Source: NZQO01 sp964639255
Lineage (GTDB): Bacteria; Bacteroidota; Bacteroidia; Flavobacteriales; Flavobacteriaceae
Direction: 5' to 3'
DNA length: 46,123 bases
Assembly: GCA_964639255.1 (NCBI GenBank)
Contig: CAZXDP010000016.1
Location: 1 to 46,123 of the forward strand
This document shows positions 41,601-46,123 of this stretch, one piece after another. A model generated the notes under the pieces. The model was not told where the DNA came from. It searched no databases and saw nothing but the letters and a program-made list of their open reading frames with translations. Position 1 is the first letter of the stretch; each line of letters opens with the position of its first letter. A program made the position numbers and the translations under genes.

Positions 41601-41726
41601 AAGGCGACGCCCAAGAGTATTGTTCATTTTGCGTTGTGCTCAATTTATCTTTAATTATCTATAACAAAACAGTATGCGCACGGTCATCTTTTACAATATA
41701 CCGTGTTTTTACATACAAAAGGATAT

Positions 41727-42158
41727 CTACGAACAGGGAATCTTTTCCACACGGCGCTGGTGTCGGCCCCCCTCGAAGGGTGTCTCCAAGAAAGTTCTAA
41801 CCATTTCTAGGGCCTGCGGCTCGCTTATGAATCGGGCGGGTAAGCTAAGCACATTTGCATTGTTATGTTCCTTGGCCAATGCGGTAATCTCTTTATTCCA
41901 ACAAAGCGCAGAGCGTACGTTTTGGTGCTTATTTGCCGTCATATTGGCCCCATTGCCGCTTCCGCAAATAATAATCCCCAAATCTGCAATTTCTGTTGCC
42001 ACAGCCGTAGCTACCGGATGTACAAAATCTGGATAATCTACGCTCTCTTCGCTATCCGTTCCAAAATTGGTCACCTCATGTCCCTCGTCCTTTAAGAATG
42101 TCACTATCGCTCGCTTGTACTCGGTACCAGCGTGATCGTTTCCTATGGCTATCTTCAT
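41727..42158 (-). CDS. rpiB: Ribose-5-phosphate isomerase B
   Basis: Interconverts ribose 5-phosphate and ribulose 5-phosphate in the pentose-phosphate pathway. The 143-residue protein begins MKIAIGNDHAGTEYKRAIVTFLKDEGHEVTNFG and has the active-site stretch DLGIIICGSGNGANMTANKHQNVRSALC (the catalytic Cys is in the IICGSG segment), then HNNANVLSLPARFI. Length is normal for RpiB/LacAB proteins. The ATG at 42158 is correct: TATCTTTG, an exact -7 element, is at 42177-42184, inside the longer in-frame extension. It flanks the AT-rich gene-free region at 42185-42689. Confidence 0.95.
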   Translation of the reverse strand: MKIAIGNDHAGTEYKRAIVTFLKDEGHEVTNFGTDSEESVDYPDFVHPVATAVATEIADLGIIICGSGNGANMTANKHQNVRSALCWNKEITALAKEHNNANVLSLPARFISEPQALEMVRTFLETPFEGGRHQRRVEKIPCS

Positions 42159-42176
42159 AACTACTTTTCTTTCCTG

Positions 42177-42184
42177 CAAAGATA
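42177..42184 (-). promoter_or_regulatory. Candidate -7 element for rpiB
   Basis: The minus strand reads TATCTTTG, an exact TAnnTTTG match, 18 bases before the rpiB ATG. Confidence 0.5.
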
Positions 42185-42689
42185 ATGTTTTACAGTTGTA
42201 TATAATGCATAAATACGATGTGCTCATCTTCAGTTTGTTATATTATTCAAACGAAATACCATAAATAGGTTAACAACCCTGTTGATAGTTGTTAATAGTT
42301 TCAGAAGAAAAAATATTGCAAAATTGATTGGATATTTCCATATGTTAGAATCTTGAAAATGACCAAATCTTATGCGGAAAATTTTTCTCGAAGTTATGAG
42401 CAGCAAGATTTGGGTTGTGAACAAAAAAGAAGTTTTATTTTATTAAGTTCACTTGGGTAAATTTACTTTTTGACCATTGTTAATATCGCTTTATATATGC
42501 CTAAAAAACAGCAATTTTTGAGTCTTAAAAATATGTTAACAAAACATTGAAAACTCCTTCCAACTTTATATCAAAAAAATTATCGAAAAAGTTCTTCCAT
42601 ATGTTAACAGGCCATTATAAGCACCTATTTAATTTTTAAAATTTCAAAAAAAGAAAATGATATATAACTACTTGTTGAAAAGTAAAGAG
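42185..42689. other. AT-rich gene-free region with repeated motifs (oriC-like candidate)
   Basis: The longest gene-free stretch here, about 505 bases. It contains TTCCATATGTTA twice (42336-42347, 42595-42606), ATATGTTAACA twice (42531-42541, 42599-42609) and TTGTTAATA twice (42289-42297, 42477-42485). A tandem pair TGTTGATAG and TGTTAATAG (42280-42288, 42290-42298) resembles weak DnaA boxes (reverse complement two to three mismatches from TTATCCACA). A/T tracts are frequent. It could be an origin or a regulatory region. No promoter to DUF2007 (which ends at 42690) is expected here because that gene reads toward it. The only open frame inside (about 64 codons) lacks coding character. Confidence 0.35.
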
Positions 42690-42929
42690 CTACACTATTT
42701 TTAAATTGGTAGTACCGTTCAATTTTTCGATGAGCTGAAGCGCCTGCGGAATGTCTTCTGGATGTACTTGCAACCTGATGCCGCCAAATGCGTTGCTGTG
42801 GAAGGGAAGTACGCTCACCATAGTCTCGTTCTGAAATACAAAGCGAAGCCCATGCTGTTCCAAGAGCAGCTTTAAAACAGCATATTCGCTGGGGTAGGTA
42901 AATATGGCTATGGTCTTAAAATGTTCCAT
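42690..42929 (-). CDS. DUF2007-type small protein
   Basis: A 79-residue protein, MEHFKTIAIFTYPSEYAVLKLLLEQHGL ... VLPFHSNAFGGIRLQVHPEDIPQALQLIEKLNG. The opening (strand, then helix, then LLEQHGLRFVFQNE) and the GGIRLQVHPED segment match the DUF2007 putative signal-transducing family, a small alpha-beta fold like GlnB-related domains. No signal peptide. It is transcribed away from rnr and its 3' end borders the AT-rich region. Biological role unknown. Confidence 0.82.
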   Translation of the reverse strand: MEHFKTIAIFTYPSEYAVLKLLLEQHGLRFVFQNETMVSVLPFHSNAFGGIRLQVHPEDIPQALQLIEKLNGTTNLKIV

Positions 42930-43004
42930 ATACCGGCTTGTTACGTGCCTACACTAAGGTACTAAAACTTTGCTAATCCCAATAGCCCATTGCGCTAATA
43001 ACCG

Positions 43005-43012
43005 TACATTTG
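43005..43012 (+). promoter_or_regulatory. Candidate -7 element for rnr
   Basis: TACATTTG, an exact TAnnTTTG match 18 bases before the ATG at 43031. It overlaps the TTG that could be read as an upstream start codon at 43010, arguing against that start. Confidence 0.55.
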
Positions 43013-43030
43013 TTAGCAACAACAATAACT

Positions 43031-45241
43031 ATGGCAAAACGATTTAAACGTAGAAGGAACAAACAAAAAATTGAGGGACTATCCCAGAAAATTCTAGCTG
43101 TACTTCGCAAGAATTCCTCCCAACCCCTTAACTACAAGCAAATTGCTGCCAAATTACAACTGGAAGATGCCAGTAGCAGAAACCAAATTACCAAAAAACT
43201 AAAAAAACTTGTAGAAAAGGGTACCGTTAAGGAGGTGGAAAGAGGTAGTTACCTCTTAACCCCATCGCAAAATTATTATACCGGTAAGGTAGATCTTACA
43301 AGTAGGGGACAAGGATACATAGTGGTGGACGGCTTGGACGATGATATTTTTGTATCCAATAAGAACCTTAACAAGGCATTGAACGGTGATATCGTAGAGG
43401 TATATGTATTTAAGCGAAAACGCGGCGGTAAAAGCGAAGGGGAAATTACCAAAATACTGCAGCGCAAACGAACGGAATTTGTGGGTACTATCGATATTCA
43501 TAAGACGTTCGCCTTCGTAGAATGCAAGGATTACAATATGTACACCGATATTTTCGTACCCATAGCCAATATTGGCGAAGCGAAAAACGGTCAAAAAGTA
43601 CTCGTTGGCATAGAGAGCTGGCCGGACGATGCCGATAGTCCCATAGGAAAAGTGCTGAAAGTTCTTGGAGATCCGGGAGAGCATCATACCGAAATACATT
43701 CCATACTCGCCCAGTATGGACTCCCCTATCAATTTCCTACAGAGGTAGAAGAATTTGCCAATGCGATTGATACCGAAATAAAAGATTCAGAAATAAAAAA
43801 GCGCCGCGATATGCGCGATGTCCTAACCTTTACCATCGACCCGAAAGATGCCAAGGATTTTGACGATGCGCTTTCCTTTCAACTACTCGAAAATGGCAAC
43901 TACGAAATAGGAATCCACATTGCCGATGTTTCGCATTATGTGGAACCAGGCACCCTGTTGGACGATGAAGCCTACGAGCGGGCCACTTCGGTATATCTTG
44001 TAGATCGCGTGGTACCTATGCTTCCGGAGATTTTGTCGAATAACGCGTGCTCCTTACGTCCCAATGAGGAAAAATATACTTTCTCTGCTGTGTTCGAAAT
44101 GGACTCCAAAGCGAAAGTCATCGATAAATGGTTTGGTCGTACCGTAACCTATAGCGATGCACGGTTCGCCTACGAAGAAGCGCAGCATATTATTGAGAAT
44201 CCAGAAGATGATACCCATACCATACCGCATACCATTTCATTGACCGGTAAGAAATATCAAGTAAAAAAAGAAATTGCCCAGGCCATTCTGGAAATGGACC
44301 GATTGGCCAAGATACTTCGCAAAGATAGAATGCGCCAAGGTGCCATTTCGTTCGACAAGGTGGAGGTTAAATTTGTGCTCGATGAACACAACGAGCCAGA
44401 AGGGGTTTATTTCAAGGAAAGCAAGGATGCCAACAAGCTTATTGAAGAATTCATGCTATTGGCCAATAGAAGTGTAGCCGAATTCATAGGAAAGCAAAAT
44501 CCGAAGAAAACATTTGTATACCGAGTACACGATGAGCCAGATGATGAGAAAATCGCTGCGCTTGAAAATATCATCAAACGTTTTGGCTATAAGCTGAACA
44601 CCCGCGATAAGCAAAGTACCGCCGCTTCGCTAAATAAATTATTGAAAGATGTAGAGGGCAAAAAGGAACAGAACTTAGTAGATACCCTTGCCATTCGCAG
44701 TATGAGCAAAGCCATTTACACTACCCATAATATTGGGCATTATGGGTTAGCCTTCAATTATTACACCCATTTCACATCGCCCATTAGGCGCTATCCAGAC
44801 GTAATGGTGCACCGGCTCTTACAACATTACCTGGATGGAGGAAAATCTGCAAAAGAAGAACTGTACGAGGAAAAATGTGCCCATAGTAGTGAGATGGAAA
44901 ACCTTGCCGCCAATGCCGAACGCGATAGTGTGAAGTATATGCAGGTAAAATACATGATGGATCATAAAGACCAGGATTTCTTAGGAGTTATTTCTGGCGT
45001 GACAGAATGGGGAATTTATGTGGAAATCATTAGCAACAAATGTGAGGGGATGGTACGCCTTCAAGATTTAAAGGACGATCATTATGTATTTGATAAAGAA
45101 GAGTTTGCTGTTATCGGGCAACGTACCCATAACAAATATACGTTGGGGGACGAAGTATATGTAAAAGTGAAAAATGCCGATTTGGTACGAAAACACCTTG
45201 ACTTTTTGATGCTGGGAAGCCGCGAGGAAATTGAAAGCTAA
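43031..45241 (+). CDS. rnr: Ribonuclease R
   Basis: A 3'-5' exoribonuclease that degrades structured RNA. The 736-residue protein has an N-terminal helix-turn-helix (QKILAVLRKNSSQPLNYKQIAAKLQ), two cold-shock/OB regions (YYTGKVDLTSRGQGYIVVDG, FVGTIDIHKTFAFVEC), and the RNB catalytic domain with the acidic metal motif FTIDPKDAKDFDDALSFQ. Further RNB motifs are YLVDRVVPMLPEILSNNACSL, GHYGLAFNYYTHFTSPIRRYPDVMVHRLLQ and the C-terminal S1 domain GVISGVTEWGIYVEI. Length matches family norms. The start is set by the upstream -7 element. LysE-like follows 27 bases later. Confidence 0.97.
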   Translation: MAKRFKRRRNKQKIEGLSQKILAVLRKNSSQPLNYKQIAAKLQLEDASSRNQITKKLKKLVEKGTVKEVERGSYLLTPSQNYYTGKVDLTSRGQGYIVVDGLDDDIFVSNKNLNKALNGDIVEVYVFKRKRGGKSEGEITKILQRKRTEFVGTIDIHKTFAFVECKDYNMYTDIFVPIANIGEAKNGQKVLVGIESWPDDADSPIGKVLKVLGDPGEHHTEIHSILAQYGLPYQFPTEVEEFANAIDTEIKDSEIKKRRDMRDVLTFTIDPKDAKDFDDALSFQLLENGNYEIGIHIADVSHYVEPGTLLDDEAYERATSVYLVDRVVPMLPEILSNNACSLRPNEEKYTFSAVFEMDSKAKVIDKWFGRTVTYSDARFAYEEAQHIIENPEDDTHTIPHTISLTGKKYQVKKEIAQAILEMDRLAKILRKDRMRQGAISFDKVEVKFVLDEHNEPEGVYFKESKDANKLIEEFMLLANRSVAEFIGKQNPKKTFVYRVHDEPDDEKIAALENIIKRFGYKLNTRDKQSTAASLNKLLKDVEGKKEQNLVDTLAIRSMSKAIYTTHNIGHYGLAFNYYTHFTSPIRRYPDVMVHRLLQHYLDGGKSAKEELYEEKCAHSSEMENLAANAERDSVKYMQVKYMMDHKDQDFLGVISGVTEWGIYVEIISNKCEGMVRLQDLKDDHYVFDKEEFAVIGQRTHNKYTLGDEVYVKVKNADLVRKHLDFLMLGSREEIES

Positions 45242-45268
45242 TAAAGTTATTCGTACTTTTACCCTTCT

Positions 45269-45985
45269 ATGTTCGATGGAATAGGATACGCGGCATTTTA
45301 TGGGTTCTTACTGGCATTTGCGGTAGGACCGGTTTTTTTTACACTTATAGAAACAAGCATTACCAAGGGTTTTAAGGCAGGTCTCTTTTTCGATTTGGGA
45401 GCCATCGTAGCCGATATTATCTTTATTCTTATCGCCTATTTTAGCACCAGTGTCATTCTAGAAAAGGTAAAGGGCGATCCCGGCTTGCTTATATTTGGTG
45501 GGGTTGTATTGATAGCCTATGGCGTTATCTCTTACATACGCACCAACAGATCATTCTTCAAGATAGTAAGAGAACATTATGCGGTAGTGGTAAAGCGAAA
45601 GTTGGGCAATTTATTTTTAAAGGGATTTTTGCTAAATTTTGTCAATTTCGGGGTGCTGGCCGGTTGGATCGGCACCATCATTATGGCCAATGCCCTTACC
45701 ACCTCTGAAAATGGTGTATTGCTCTTTCTCGCGACGGTTCTTGTGGTCTTTTTTTGTACGGATTTGGTAAAAATAGCCTTGGCCAAGCGCCTAAAGAGCA
45801 AGATGACCCCCAGGTTTGTGATAAAGACCAAAAAGTGGGTAAGCATTCTAATCTTGGGATTTGGCATACTTCTATTGTTGCAAGGCATATTTCCGAAGGA
45901 AATTCAAGCTGGTTTAGAGCGAATTCCCGGTCAGGGTCATCCACCAGAGCGACCCATACCACCCGTCGAGCGGCCTATTCAATAA
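45269..45985 (+). CDS. LysE-family amino-acid exporter
   Basis: A 238-residue inner-membrane protein with six predicted helices: YAAFYGFLLAFAVGPVFFTLIETSI, LGAIVADIIFILIAYFSTSVIL, GLLIFGGVVLIAYGVISYI, FLLNFVNFGVLAGWIGTIIMANAL, VLLFLATVLVVFFCTDLVKIALA and WVSILILGFGILLLLQGIF. FAVGPVFFTLIETSITKGFKAGLFFDLGAIVADI is the LysE opening motif (GPxxxxxxxxxxxxGxxxGxxxxxGxxxxD). The tail is a hydrophilic, Pro-rich stretch (ERIPGQGHPPERPIPPVERPIQ). The substrate is probably an amino acid but not identifiable. TACTTTTA (45254-45261) is a near-consensus -7 element eight bases before the ATG. Confidence 0.9.
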   Translation: MFDGIGYAAFYGFLLAFAVGPVFFTLIETSITKGFKAGLFFDLGAIVADIIFILIAYFSTSVILEKVKGDPGLLIFGGVVLIAYGVISYIRTNRSFFKIVREHYAVVVKRKLGNLFLKGFLLNFVNFGVLAGWIGTIIMANALTTSENGVLLFLATVLVVFFCTDLVKIALAKRLKSKMTPRFVIKTKKWVSILILGFGILLLLQGIFPKEIQAGLERIPGQGHPPERPIPPVERPIQ

Positions 45986-46024
45986 AGAGAAAAATTCTAT
46001 ACTTGTTCTACTTCAGAATGTAGG

Positions 46025-46055
46025 AAATAAAAAACCTTCCGAGATGGGAAGGTTT
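46025..46055 (-). terminator. Intrinsic terminator of the tRNA-Cys transcript
   Basis: AAACCTTCC (46032-46040) pairs with GGAAGGTTT (46047-46055) around a six-base loop. On the minus strand the stem runs into TTTTTTATTT. It lies just downstream of tRNA-Cys. Confidence 0.8.
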
Positions 46056-46062
46056 CAAGAAG

Positions 46063-46123
46063 AGGCATCGAGCGGATTCGAACCGCTGTAAAAGGTTTTG
46101 CAGACCTCTGCCTAGCCACTCGG
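46063..46123 (-). tRNA. tRNA-Cys (GCA), 5' partial
   Basis: The minus strand gives CCGAGTGGCTAGGC (D arm), AGGTCTGCAAAACCT with anticodon GCA, a short variable loop, the T arm AGCGGTTCGAATCCGCT, acceptor strand CGATGCC and discriminator T. The first bases of the acceptor and D arm lie beyond the window edge. Discriminator U73 is characteristic of tRNA-Cys. No CCA is encoded. Confidence 0.93.

Noticed and set aside
42230..42424. Minus-strand open frame of 64 codons in the AT-rich region
   Set aside because: AT-driven composition, no recognisable domain, no promoter, and overlap with repeated noncoding motifs.
43010..43030. TTG start for ribonuclease R
   Set aside because: It overlaps the TACATTTG promoter element; the ATG at 43031 starts the basic N-terminus expected.
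1..46123. CRISPR array, insertion sequence, prophage or integrative element
   Set aside because: No regularly spaced repeats, no transposase, integrase or phage structural genes, and no terminal inverted repeats were seen.

Overview
The window is a stretch of chromosome from a member of the Bacteroidota, almost certainly a marine-type Flavobacteriaceae. Evidence in the sequence: a type IX secretion sorting domain at the C-terminus of the first protein, a carboxypeptidase-regulatory-like/plug/beta-barrel outer-membrane protein, short Cys-rich lipoproteins and a PID-type C-terminal anchor protein, tRNA genes without an encoded CCA end, almost no Shine-Dalgarno sequences, and the repeated appearance of TAnnTTTG, the flavobacterial -7 promoter element, just upstream of start codons. 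Gene density is high and nearly all genes are housekeeping. I see no transposase, integrase, phage gene, CRISPR array, rRNA operon or defence island.

Layout. 1-3.9 kb: end of a delta-60-repeat T9SS cargo protein, an AhpD-like protein, then a minus-strand run of a coiled-coil protein, rsmI and a uracil-DNA glycosylase-family protein. 4.0-7.9 kb: tdk-alr, mscL, asd and a DoxX-like membrane protein. 8.0-11.7 kb: a lipoprotein prolyl oligopeptidase, an orphan ABC ATPase and a secreted NTF2-like protein. 11.7-16.5 kb: two NAD(P)H oxidoreductases, a DUF421 membrane protein, and a minus-strand run of a DAO-type FAD oxidoreductase, mtgA and a Gre-like factor. 16.5-21.6 kb: the fatty-acid/L32 region in minus orientation (pdxA, yceD-like DUF177, rpmF, fabH, accB, accC), broken by hairpin terminators. 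21.6-25.9 kb: ribE, a PID-CTERM-like miniprotein, a CAU-anticodon tRNA, mce, rbfA, a LolC/E-type permease and dus. 25.9-32.5 kb: outer-membrane beta-barrel protein, lepA, and a CPA1 antiporter coupled to a tiny Cys-rich lipoprotein. 32.6-37.1 kb: an MBL hydrolase / subtilase / M1 aminopeptidase operon with a terminator. 37.1-41.6 kb: rnpA, DUF4349, S41 peptidase, sterol-desaturase-like protein, a small unknown protein and a GNAT. 41.7-46.1 kb: rpiB, an AT-rich gene-free stretch of about 0.5 kb with repeated TTCCATATGTTA / ATATGTTAACA / TTGTTAATA motifs (oriC-like, unproven), DUF2007, rnr, a LysE-type exporter and the 3' part of a tRNA-Cys.

How the parts work together: the minus-strand fatty-acid block supplies acetyl-CoA carboxylase subunits and the initiating ketoacyl synthase. 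The four predicted exported peptidases (S9, S8, M1, S41) suit a protein-degrading heterotroph. Several genes start immediately behind intrinsic terminators. I found no convincing novel multi-gene system. The most interesting leads are regulatory: overlapping face-to-face promoters at pdxA/ribE, terminator-abutting start codons, possible leaderless genes, and the oriC-like segment.
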